Source: Streptomyces sp. man185 (GTDB lineage: Bacteria > Actinomycetota > Actinomycetes > Streptomycetales > Streptomycetaceae). Taken from it: DNA of 64,000 nucleotides. Made by a program: the position numbers and the translations under genes. Shown piece after piece: positions 47,330 to 54,881 of this stretch; the stretch's first letter is position 1, and each line of letters begins with the position of its first letter. The stretch lies in assembly GCA_002551355.1 (NCBI GenBank), contig NTHE01000021.1, forward strand, positions 1 through 64,000. The letters run 5' to 3'. Below the pieces are notes generated by a model. The model did no database searches and had not been told where the DNA came from. It was given only the letters and a program-made list of their open reading frames with translations.

Positions 47330-48253
47330 TCACAGAACGCCGATCCGTCCGCGCAGCCAGGAGTTGATGCCGTCCAGCGCGGTGGCGGCCAGGGCGGTGG
47401 GGTGGCCGGTGAAGCCGTGGGGCGAGGCGGGGTAGACGCGCAGCTCGACGTCGTTGCCGGCCGCCGACAGCCGGCCCGCGAGCGTCAGGTTGTCCTCCAG
47501 CAGGACATCCTCGGCGCCCACGACCAGCAAGGCCGGGGGAAGTCCGGTGAGGTCGGCGTAGAGGGGCGAGATGTCGGGAAGGACGCGGTCGTGGTCCGGC
47601 ACGTGGCCGACGTACGCCTGGATGAAGTACTCGTCCGCGATGAGGCGGCCGCTCGGGGTCCGCGCGCTCAGGTCGTAGGTGCCGAAGCGGAGCGCCGCCC
47701 CGGTGAACCGGTCGGCGACGCACCGGTCCCGCAGCCGGAGCAGGGTCGCCAGGGCGAGGGTGGCGCCCGCCGAGCTGCCGCCGATCGCGAGCCGGGAGGT
47801 TCCGAAGCGGGCCTCGGCCTCCTCGGCGAGCCAGAGTGCCACCGCTTCGCAGTCGTCGGGAGCGGCCGGCCAGGGGTGCTCGGGTGCGAGCCGGTAGTCG
47901 ACGCCGACGACGGCGATGCCCAGGGCGTCCGCGAGCGCGCGGTGGCGTTCGTCGCCCTGCGCGGCGGAGCCCATGTAGAAGCCGCCGCCGTGGATGCCCA
48001 GGTAGACCCCCTGGGGCGGTCCGTCGGCAGGCAGGAAGATCCGGACCGGGACGCGCCCTCCGGCGACCTCGACCGTCTCTTCGAGGGCAGGCGGAACGGC
48101 GGCACGAGGCGCGGGCTTCTTCGCCCGCGCCTCCTTGAGCTCCTCGAAGGTGGCGGGCCCACGGCCCGCCGCCCGCGCCCGGTAGAAGTCGCGGGCCTCC
48201 GCGACCTGCTCGGCGGGCACGTCCGCGAACAGTGCTTCCAAGGCGAATCGCAC
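47330..48253 (-). CDS. alpha/beta hydrolase, HSL-family esterase
   Basis: 307-residue carboxylesterase of the hormone-sensitive-lipase family. It has the oxyanion motif YLGIHGGGFYMGSA, the nucleophile elbow IGGSSAGATLA (GxSxG, a GGSSAG variant of GDSAG), and the acid/base region VVGAEDVLLEDN ... YPASPHGFTGHP. YRLAPEHPWPAA is also typical. Substrate unknown. Convergent with the GNAT gene, with no terminator between them. The promoter lies in 48254-48445. Confidence 0.9.
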   Translation of the reverse strand: MRFALEALFADVPAEQVAEARDFYRARAAGRGPATFEELKEARAKKPAPRAAVPPALEETVEVAGGRVPVRIFLPADGPPQGVYLGIHGGGFYMGSAAQGDERHRALADALGIAVVGVDYRLAPEHPWPAAPDDCEAVALWLAEEAEARFGTSRLAIGGSSAGATLALATLLRLRDRCVADRFTGAALRFGTYDLSARTPSGRLIADEYFIQAYVGHVPDHDRVLPDISPLYADLTGLPPALLVVGAEDVLLEDNLTLAGRLSAAGNDVELRVYPASPHGFTGHPTALAATALDGINSWLRGRIGVL

Positions 48254-48372
48254 GCGTCGCTCCTCATCCGTTCGGGTATCACCCGGATGCTATCGGCGCC
48301 GCCGCGAGGCCGGTCGGCCTTGCCACGGGCCCGGACATGACGTCTGTCATGAACAGTGGTGACAGGGCGCAT

Positions 48373-48406
48373 CGATCAGCCTGCCCCGCGCGGGGCAGGC
48401 TGATCG
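48373..48406. promoter_or_regulatory. perfect 34-bp palindrome upstream of GPP34 copy 2
   Basis: Each 17-nt half is CGATCAGCCTGCCCCGC or its complement, with no spacer. It lies 39 bp upstream of the GPP34 ATG in the divergent region. It may be a protein-binding site or a leader hairpin. No U-tract follows. Confidence 0.6.
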
Positions 48407-48445
48407 GAGACCCGCGCACCGGACGCCGACGGTTGGACAGAGGCC

Positions 48446-49132
48446 ATGCAGAAGAAGAACGGGAACGACCTGCTCATCGTCGAGGACCTGACGCTGCTGA
48501 TGATGGACGACGCGTCGGGGGCCATCGCGGGGGCGGGCACGCTGTACTACACGCTGGGCGGCGCGGTCCTCGTCGAGCTGGGCCTCGACGGTCACATCAG
48601 GGCCGACGAGAACGACGTGGGCCTGAACGGCGTGAAGGTGCACGCCGTCGCCGGTCGTACGCCGTCGGATCCGCTGCTCCGGGCCGCCCACGCGAAGGTC
48701 GGGGAGCGCCTGCGCGGCGTGCAGACCCTGCTGATCGAGCTCGGTACGGGGGTGGCGAAGCGGGAGGCGGTGCTCGACCGGCTCGTGGAGCGTGGCGTGC
48801 TGCGCCAGGAGACGAAGAAGACCCTGGGCCTGTTCCGTACGACGTCGACGAAGATGGCGGACACCGGGTACAAGAAGGCCCTGGTGGAGAAGGTCCGGGC
48901 CGTCCTGATCGACGGGGCCGAGCCCGACGACCGTACTGCGGCGCTGACCGGGCTGCTCTCCGCGAGCGGCACGCTGCCGACGCTGCACCGCTCCATCCCG
49001 TGGTCCGGCAAGGTCTACAAGCGGGCGAAGGAGCTGGAGGGGAGCAGCTGGGGCGCGGAGGCGGTGAACGCGGCGGTGCTGCGGACGGTGGCGGCGGTTT
49101 CCGCGGGGACCGCCATCGCCGTCAGCAGCTAG
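48446..49132 (+). CDS. GPP34 (GOLPH3-like) family protein, copy 2
   Basis: 228-residue relative of the gene at 36011: LLIVEDLTLLMMDDASGAIAGAGTLYYTLGGAVLVELGLDGHI, LIELGTGVAKREAVLDRLVERGVLRQETKKTLGLFRTTSTKM, and the C-terminal RAVLIDGAEPDDRTAALTGLLSASGTL ... VLRTVAAVSAGTAIAVSS. It fits the GPP34 fold more fully than copy 1. No membrane helix. Function unknown. The stop TAG again begins a TAGACCGC-type tandem repeat, as in copy 1. Confidence 0.88.
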   Translation: MQKKNGNDLLIVEDLTLLMMDDASGAIAGAGTLYYTLGGAVLVELGLDGHIRADENDVGLNGVKVHAVAGRTPSDPLLRAAHAKVGERLRGVQTLLIELGTGVAKREAVLDRLVERGVLRQETKKTLGLFRTTSTKMADTGYKKALVEKVRAVLIDGAEPDDRTAALTGLLSASGTLPTLHRSIPWSGKVYKRAKELEGSSWGAEAVNAAVLRTVAAVSAGTAIAVSS

Positions 49133-49178
49133 ACCGCCGGCGCCGTCGGCAACCAGACCGCCGGCGTCGTCGGCAACC
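49131..49178 (+). repeat. 24-bp tandem repeat after the GPP34 copy 2 stop
   Basis: Two units, 49131-49154 and 49155-49178, identical except for one base (GCGCCG versus GCGTCG). Both start AGACCGCCGGCG and end GTCGGCAACC. The A and G of the stop TAG are the first bases of unit 1. Confidence 0.9.
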
Positions 49179-49193
49179 AGGACGGGCGTTGCG

Positions 49194-49239
49194 CCGGGGG
49201 CCCGGGGCCAGGGGTCGCTGCCCCGGCCAGGGCCCCCGG
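49194..49239 (+). terminator. terminator hairpin after GPP34 copy 2
   Basis: Outer stem CCGGGGGCCC (49194-49203)/GGGCCCCCGG (49230-49239) encloses a second GC-rich stem (GGGGCC...GGCCCC-like). Confidence 0.6.
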
Positions 49240-49300
49240 GGCCAGGGTTCAGACGATCATGCCTGCCTTCCCATGCACGGGCCGTGCCGGCTGCAGCGGT

Positions 49301-49354
49301 CGCATCGGCCGTACTGGCCGCATCGGCCGTGGCGGCTGCATCGGCCGTACCGCC
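49301..49354 (+). repeat. three 18-bp repeats between convergent genes
   Basis: CGCATCGGCCGTACTGGC (49301-49318), CGCATCGGCCGTGGCGGC (49319-49336) and TGCATCGGCCGTACCGCC (49337-49354), ending 7 bp before the methyltransferase stop. Confidence 0.75.
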
Positions 49355-49361
49355 TTGCGGT

Positions 49362-50261
49362 TCAGCCGTCCTGAACGGGGCGGGCCATCCACGTCTGGCG
49401 GGTGGACCGTACGACGAGGTCGTCGCGGTGGCGCACGTCGTCGGGCCCGCCGTCGATGAGCCGGTCGAGGGCGGCCAGGTCGTCGGCGTCGACGCGCCCG
49501 TCGAGAGAACCGCGGATCCGCTCGAAGACCAGGAAGGCGTACCGCCCCGCCCCCTCGGGCAGCGGGGCGCGCAGCTCCCACTGCTCGGCGCGTTCCTGCT
49601 CGACGGAGAAGCCGGCGGCCGCCAGCAGGGAGCCCCAGTCGGCGCCCCGGTGCGGCAACCGCTCGGCGTGCAGGCCGTCGAGTGCCGCGCGGCAGCGGGA
49701 TTCCAGCTCACCCGGGTCCCCGTCCGCGGGCAGGAAGGCCGGCATTCCGTCGGTCTCCGCCACGGCCAGCAGCCCTCCGGGACGCAGCGCGGCACGGATG
49801 CCGGCCAGAGCGGTCGCGGGGTCGTCCATGTGGTGCAGGGACGCCGACGCCCAGACGAGGTCGGCATCGGAAATTCCGGGCAGCCCCGCACCGGCATCGG
49901 CCTCCAGCGTGCGCACACGGTCGCCCAGCCCTCGGTCCCGGGCTGCCGAGGTGAGCCGCTCCAGCATGGCGGGGGAGCTGTCGACGGCGGTCACCCGGGC
50001 GGTCGGGAACTGCTCCAGCAGGGCGAATGTGCCGGTCCCGGTCCCGGATCCGAGGTCGACGATGTGCCGGACGTCGTCACCGGCCAGACAGGCGATACGC
50101 CCGGTGAGCGCGGTCAGACGGGGCGCGAAGAGGGCGGCGTCGAGGTCGAGGATCTCCGGAAGGCCGTTCGGCGTCACGTCGGAGTCGTGGGTGTGGGCGT
50201 GGGCGGAGCGGGCGGCAGATCCGTGCTGGTGCTGGTGCTGGTGCTGGTGTGTGTGAGCCAT
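49362..50261 (-). CDS. SAM-dependent methyltransferase, class I, His-rich N-terminus
   Basis: 299 residues. The methyltransferase fold begins near residue 65 with VRHIVDLGSGTGTGTFALLEQFPTARVTAVDSSPAMLERL (motif I and acidic loop), then DLVWASASLHHMDDPATALAGIRAALRPGGLLAVAE. Before it is a His/Gln tract (HTHQHQHQHQHG ... HAHTHD) that could bind nickel, zinc or copper. The tract comes from GCTGGT/CTGGTG repeats and may be slippage-prone. ATG at 50261. Substrate unknown; UbiE-like methylases share the motifs. Confidence 0.85.
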   Translation of the reverse strand: MAHTHQHQHQHQHGSAARSAHAHTHDSDVTPNGLPEILDLDAALFAPRLTALTGRIACLAGDDVRHIVDLGSGTGTGTFALLEQFPTARVTAVDSSPAMLERLTSAARDRGLGDRVRTLEADAGAGLPGISDADLVWASASLHHMDDPATALAGIRAALRPGGLLAVAETDGMPAFLPADGDPGELESRCRAALDGLHAERLPHRGADWGSLLAAAGFSVEQERAEQWELRAPLPEGAGRYAFLVFERIRGSLDGRVDADDLAALDRLIDGGPDDVRHRDDLVVRSTRQTWMARPVQDG

Positions 50262-50458
50262 GCAGTCGAGCGTACGGTTCCTTGCGCCTGATGCATGCAA
50301 AGTTGCCGATAACGCAAGAAGGTGGCGCTGGGGCAGCCTCGTACGCAAAGGGATCGGGCCCGGAGTGCACAACCATTGGCCGCGCGGATGGTCTTTCTGG
50401 GCAGGCGGTGGCGGCAGGCCCACCTGCCGACCACGAAGGCACATCCGGGGGATGAACA

Positions 50459-51883
50459 ATGAAGACTTCTCGACTCCGTACCGCTTCGGCGATCTTCGTC
50501 ACGATCGCGGCCACGGCGACCGCCGCACCGGTCTTCGCCGGTACGTCGATGGCGGCCACGTCGGCCTCCGCCGCACGTCAGCAGGTCGACTTCAACGGGG
50601 ACGGGTACCAGGACATGTTCGTGTCGGTGCCCGACGGGACCGTGTCCGGCATCAAGAAGGCCGGGTACGTGGCGGTGTATCCGGGCGACGCGAAGGGCCT
50701 CAGCCCGGCCCGGCACCAGGTGATCAACCAGAACACACCCGGAGTCCCCGGCTCGGCCACCGCGAACGCGGGGTTCGGCACGGCGACGCCCGGCGACATC
50801 GACCGCGACGGTTACACCGACCTGCTGGTCTCGGCCGGCCAGGGCCCGCGGATCATCCTGTTCGGCGGCGAGAGCGGTCTCGGCACGCGGGCCGTGGAGT
50901 TCCAGGGCCGGGGCAACGCGGTCGGCGACTTCGACGGTGACGGCCGGACGGACGTGGCCGGGGTCGACCGCACGGACTGGGCCGGGAAGATCGTGCTGGA
51001 CGAGAACATCGGCGCGGACGGCTCGGTCGGCAGCACGCGTACGGCACTCACCGCCGACGACGGGGTCACCGACTTCGAGAGCGTGCAGGCCGCGGACATC
51101 AACAACGACGGCAAGGACGACCTGCTCGTCCGTACCGGCTGCACCGAGGAGCCGGACTGCGGCGGGACGTCGCTGTACCTGTCGACCGGCACGGGCTTCA
51201 CCTACACGCCGATCGCCACCGCGCCCGGTACGTATCTCAGCCACGCTTCGGTGACCGTCGGTTCGGTCAACGGGGACGCCTACCCCGACCTGGTCTTCAC
51301 CCGACAGCCGACCGGCATGGACAGCGACCTGGACTTCCCGAGCAAGGGCGGCGCGGTTGCGGTCGCCCTCGGCGGCCCCGAAGGGCAGAACACATCCGTG
51401 AAGCCGAAGTGGATCACCCAGGCCACCGTCGGAGTCCCGGGCGCCGACGAGGCGGGCGACGCGATGGGCGCGAGCGCCGCGGTGGGGGACCTGGACGGCG
51501 ACGGCTACGGCGAGGTCGTCGTGGGCCTGCCGGGCGAGGACGTGGACGCGGCCGAGGACGCCGGCGGGCTCCTGGTCTTCAAGGGCCGTGCCTCGGGCAT
51601 CACGGGCGCCGACACGAAGGTGATCGGCCAGTCCACGACGAACGTTCCCGGCGTCGACGAGCAGGGCGACGCCTTCGGCGGCGAGGTCCACGTCGTACCC
51701 GCCGCCAAGGGCGTACCGGCGACGCCGGCGGTGGCCGCCCCCGGCGAGAACGCGGGCCAGGGCGGCGTCTGGCTGTTCAAGGGCAGTTCCACGGGCCCGG
51801 TCACCAAGGGCAGCGTCTCCTTCGGCGAGTCGAGCCTCGGCGTGACGCCTTCGCCGGTCCGCTTCGGGAGCCAGCTGGGCTGA
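50459..51883 (+). CDS. secreted FG-GAP / integrin-alpha-like repeat protein
   Basis: 474-residue exported protein. A Sec signal (MKTSRLRTASAIFVTIAATA ... AAPVFAGTSMA) is followed by a chain of FG-GAP repeats forming a beta-propeller, each with a calcium site: DFNGDGYQD, DIDRDGYTD, DFDGDGRTD, DINNDGKDD, DLDGDGYGE, and GAP-type GVPGADEAGDAMGASAAVGDL. No catalytic domain is visible. Streptomyces secrete many such proteins of unknown role. ATG at 50459 follows GGGGGAT. It ends at a strong terminator. Confidence 0.88.
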   Translation: MKTSRLRTASAIFVTIAATATAAPVFAGTSMAATSASAARQQVDFNGDGYQDMFVSVPDGTVSGIKKAGYVAVYPGDAKGLSPARHQVINQNTPGVPGSATANAGFGTATPGDIDRDGYTDLLVSAGQGPRIILFGGESGLGTRAVEFQGRGNAVGDFDGDGRTDVAGVDRTDWAGKIVLDENIGADGSVGSTRTALTADDGVTDFESVQAADINNDGKDDLLVRTGCTEEPDCGGTSLYLSTGTGFTYTPIATAPGTYLSHASVTVGSVNGDAYPDLVFTRQPTGMDSDLDFPSKGGAVAVALGGPEGQNTSVKPKWITQATVGVPGADEAGDAMGASAAVGDLDGDGYGEVVVGLPGEDVDAAEDAGGLLVFKGRASGITGADTKVIGQSTTNVPGVDEQGDAFGGEVHVVPAAKGVPATPAVAAPGENAGQGGVWLFKGSSTGPVTKGSVSFGESSLGVTPSPVRFGSQLG

Positions 51884-52193
51884 CGGGTCCGCCCTACGAG
51901 CCACCGGCCACCGGCGGACAGCCTCGACATCCTCGCCCCGGCGAAACGCGATGTCGGAAATCCGCCGGCACGGTCGCGCCGGACCGGACCGGGATCTGCC
52001 ATGAACGCCGTTACGCAGGGGATCCGCATCCGGCACCCGCGGGTGCGGACCGCAGGCGCATCCCACGGCCTGCATCGGCCTGACGGCCCTGTGGACGACC
52101 GGGGCCCGGGTGCGCTGCTCCGGGTCGGCGAGACGCCGCAGCGCCCCTCGTCGTCACGGACGAGGGGCGCTGCGGCTCGGGGGCGGCCGACCG
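51884..52193. other. intergenic region between FG-GAP and amidase genes
   Basis: 310 bp without coding signal; the only clear element is the terminator at 52136-52175. Confidence 0.5.
52136..52175. terminator. bidirectional terminator, FG-GAP / amidase
   Basis: Perfect 17-bp stem (CCGCAGCGCCCCTCGTC, 52136-52152; complement 52159-52175) with loop GTCACG, between convergent genes. Confidence 0.9.
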
Positions 52194-53372
52194 TCAGGTG
52201 CGGTAGGCGTAGTACGCGGCGTTCGGGTAGGACGAGATGATGCTCGTCACCGAACGGCGCAGGGTGTTGGTGGAGTGGTACGTCAGGTACGGCACGCCGT
52301 TGCGGCGGGACGTGACGATCATGGTGTGGTCCTTGGACCCGTCCTTGTCGAAGTCGACCTGGAGGACGTCGCCGACGTCCATCTGGTAGACGTTGGCGAG
52401 GCTGGTGGTGCGCTGGGCGTTCTGCGTGAACCAGGACCACTCGTTGACGCCGATGAAGGAGTGCGACTGGATGTCGGCGGTGCCGAACCAGCGCGTGTAG
52501 TCGTAGACGTAACCGGGGACGTGCTTCCAGCCGCCGGCCTTGAGGGACTGGCTGACGAAGTTGGTGCAGTCGCCGCCCGCACCGGCCCCGTTGAAGTCGG
52601 GGTAGGCCGGGTTGTAGTTCGTCCAGTGCTTCTCCGCGTACGCGGCCATCGCCTTGTAGTCGTACGTGCCGCCGGTGAGGTTCTTGGGGGCGGCCGGCGG
52701 GCGCTGCGTGATGGCGGCGCGGGGTGCCGACGGAGTGGTGCTGGTGGTCTTGGCCGCCACGGTGGTGGTCACCGGCTGGGTGAGCTGGTTGACCGCGAGG
52801 TAGCTGTCGCCGGTCTCGCGGATCTTCGTGACCTTCCAGGAGCCGTTCCTGTCCGCCTTGAAGGTCAGTTCGTGGCCGGCCTGGAAACCGGTGGTGCCCG
52901 GCTCGTCGCCGCTGACCTTCGCGTAGGTCAGGGTGGTGTTCTCGGTGACGGTGACGACGGCGGTGCGGCCCTTGACGGTGGTGCGGTCCAGGGTGACCTT
53001 GGTGCTGCCGGCGCTGTACTTCTCGCCGTTGCTCGCCAGCCGGTTCTTACGGTCGTCGAGCTGCTTCCGGGCGGCGTTCTCGGTGCGGCCGATGCCGGAG
53101 GAGAGCTCCACCTTGCCGGAAAAGCCCTTGGTGAGGGCCTTCTTGCCGCCGTGGCGCGGCTGGTCGACCAGCGCGTTGGTGCGGTCGGTGAAGACCGCGT
53201 CGGCCAACCTCTGGAAGGCGGCCTTGGTCCCGGCGTCGACCTGGGGCTCGGCCGCCGTGGAGGCGCCCGCGTTCCAGTTGGGCAGCAGTGCGGCTCCCGC
53301 GGCGGCCGATACGGCGGCCGCCGTGAGTATCGTCGCCCGGCGGCGCGTGTGCTTCAGTTTTCTTGACTTCAC
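52194..53372 (-). CDS. secreted amidase-domain protein (putative peptidoglycan-active)
   Basis: 392-residue exported protein. A twin-arginine-like signal (KHTRRRATILTAAAVSAAAGAALLPNW) is followed by a spacer domain with SH3/cystatin-like character (GFQAGHELTFKADRNGSWKVTKIRETGD). A C-terminal Amidase_6-type papain-like domain (about 245-392) has GGDCTNFVSQSL (Cys nucleophile) and DGSKDHTMIVTSRRNG (His). These domains are often found in spore or cell-wall proteins. GTG at 53372 is preferred over ATG 53399 because it has GAGGGA upstream and puts the signal at the N-terminus. Last of three envelope genes on this strand. Confidence 0.82.
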   Translation of the reverse strand: MKSRKLKHTRRRATILTAAAVSAAAGAALLPNWNAGASTAAEPQVDAGTKAAFQRLADAVFTDRTNALVDQPRHGGKKALTKGFSGKVELSSGIGRTENAARKQLDDRKNRLASNGEKYSAGSTKVTLDRTTVKGRTAVVTVTENTTLTYAKVSGDEPGTTGFQAGHELTFKADRNGSWKVTKIRETGDSYLAVNQLTQPVTTTVAAKTTSTTPSAPRAAITQRPPAAPKNLTGGTYDYKAMAAYAEKHWTNYNPAYPDFNGAGAGGDCTNFVSQSLKAGGWKHVPGYVYDYTRWFGTADIQSHSFIGVNEWSWFTQNAQRTTSLANVYQMDVGDVLQVDFDKDGSKDHTMIVTSRRNGVPYLTYHSTNTLRRSVTSIISSYPNAAYYAYRT

Positions 53373-53522
53373 TGGCGTTCTTCCCTCTTTTCCCGGCATG
53401 GGACCGCCGAGCTAAGCGGCATCTTGACATGCCTTGAGCAGCTTCTGTGAAGGAAGTGGGGCGACTGATGCAAGGAGGTTGCCGGACTGTCACCTCAGGT
53501 GGGGTGAAAAGCCGTTGGCCAG

Positions 53523-54809
53523 TCACTTCACGACGGTGGACCAGTCCGGAGACTGGGCGGGGTCGAGGCTGCGGAGCCGCTCCAGGGTGGCGGGCTTCTG
53601 GACGTCCATCCAGTCGGCGAGCTCCTTGAAGGACACGCACTTGACGTCCTTCTTGGTGCACACCTTCTCTATCATCTGGTCGACGGCCTTCATGTAGATG
53701 CCGCCGTTCCACTCCTCGAAGTGGTTGCCGATGAACAGAGGGGCGCGGCTGCCGTAGTAGACGCGGTTGAACCCGGCTGTGTAGGTGTTCAGAGTCTCCT
53801 GCTGCCACTTCGGGTGCATGGCCGGGTCGCCGTCGGTCTTCCCCTCGGACTGGTTGTAGAGGAAGTTGAAGTCCATGGACAGGCCCTGGTACTTGCCGCC
53901 CTCGTACGGGAGCATCTGGAGCGGGAAGTCCCATATGCCGTTCTTCTTCTTCGGCCATATCTGGAAGTCGCCGGCGGAGCTTGCGTCGTAGCGCCAGTCG
54001 TAGCCCTTGGCGGCCTTGAGGAGATTGGCCTGGCCTTCGAGACAAGGAGCGCGGCCGCCGGCGACCTCGCGGCGTATGTCGAACGGCAGCGGGTCGAGGT
54101 CGGTCCTGCCCGTGTTCGTCTTCCACTTCTCGACGAAGCCGTAGAACTGGTCGATCTCGCTCTTCCACTCGGGCACGCTCCAGTCGCCGCCGCCCTTCGG
54201 GCCGCAGAAGTGCCCGTTGAAGTGGGTGCCGATCTCGTTGCCGTCCTTCCAAGCCCCGCCGAGCTGCTCCAGGGTGGTGTAGACGTGCTCGTCGGTGGGG
54301 AAGCTGATGGCCGCGCTGCCCCGCGGGTGCTGCGGCGGGTCGTACAGGTCCTTCTTGCCCTTGGGCAGCAGGTAGATGCCGGTGAGGAAGAAGGTCATGT
54401 GGGCGTTGTGCCGGTTGGCCATCTCCCGGTAGTGCGCGAACAGTCCGTCATCGCCCTGGAGGGCGCCGTCCCAGGAGAAGACCACGAACTGCGGCGGCTT
54501 CTCACCGGGCTTGAGGGGCTGGGGCTTGAGCTGCCCCTTCTGCGGCCCGGTGTAGGAGGTCGAGCCGTCGCCGATCACCTTGACCTTGCCGTCCCAGGCC
54601 GGTTTCCCCGAGGCCCCGGACAGCGGTTGGCGCGGCGAGCGGTTCGTCGCTGACGCGGTCGGGGTGGTGTCGTCGGTGCCGGACAGGACGAGGTAACCGC
54701 CGAGCGTGGAGGCGACCACGACGAGCGCCGCCAGAGCGAGCGTTCGGGGGCGGGCGGGGAGACGGCGGGGTGCGGGGTCCTTGCGGCGTCGGCCCGACGG
54801 CTTGTTCAT
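53523..54809 (-). CDS. membrane-anchored polysaccharide deacetylase-like protein
   Basis: 428 residues: cytosolic basic N-terminus, one membrane anchor (TLALAALVVVASTLGGYLVL, about 23-43), a Thr/Ser-rich linker, then an extracellular NodB-like domain. Visible catalytic elements are FSWDGALQ (motif 1 Asp), MTFFLTGIYL, and the zinc pair in IGTHFNGHFCG (HxxxH). Motif spacing is looser than in classical NodB (TFDDG is replaced by FSWDG), so activity on peptidoglycan or another glycan is inferred. The PBP gene ends 72 bp upstream and the amidase starts 150 bp downstream. Confidence 0.8.
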   Translation of the reverse strand: MNKPSGRRRKDPAPRRLPARPRTLALAALVVVASTLGGYLVLSGTDDTTPTASATNRSPRQPLSGASGKPAWDGKVKVIGDGSTSYTGPQKGQLKPQPLKPGEKPPQFVVFSWDGALQGDDGLFAHYREMANRHNAHMTFFLTGIYLLPKGKKDLYDPPQHPRGSAAISFPTDEHVYTTLEQLGGAWKDGNEIGTHFNGHFCGPKGGGDWSVPEWKSEIDQFYGFVEKWKTNTGRTDLDPLPFDIRREVAGGRAPCLEGQANLLKAAKGYDWRYDASSAGDFQIWPKKKNGIWDFPLQMLPYEGGKYQGLSMDFNFLYNQSEGKTDGDPAMHPKWQQETLNTYTAGFNRVYYGSRAPLFIGNHFEEWNGGIYMKAVDQMIEKVCTKKDVKCVSFKELADWMDVQKPATLERLRSLDPAQSPDWSTVVK

Positions 54810-54881
54810 CAGCGGCTCAATCTCTCGGTGGCCTCGATCTGCCGGAGGCGTGGAAGGGGACGGTGTCGGTCGCGCCGGTGG

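Noticed and set aside
50262..50458. c-di-AMP (ydaO) riboswitch before the secreted FG-GAP gene
   Set aside because: I could not find the conserved ydaO core motifs; only an ordinary leader is visible.
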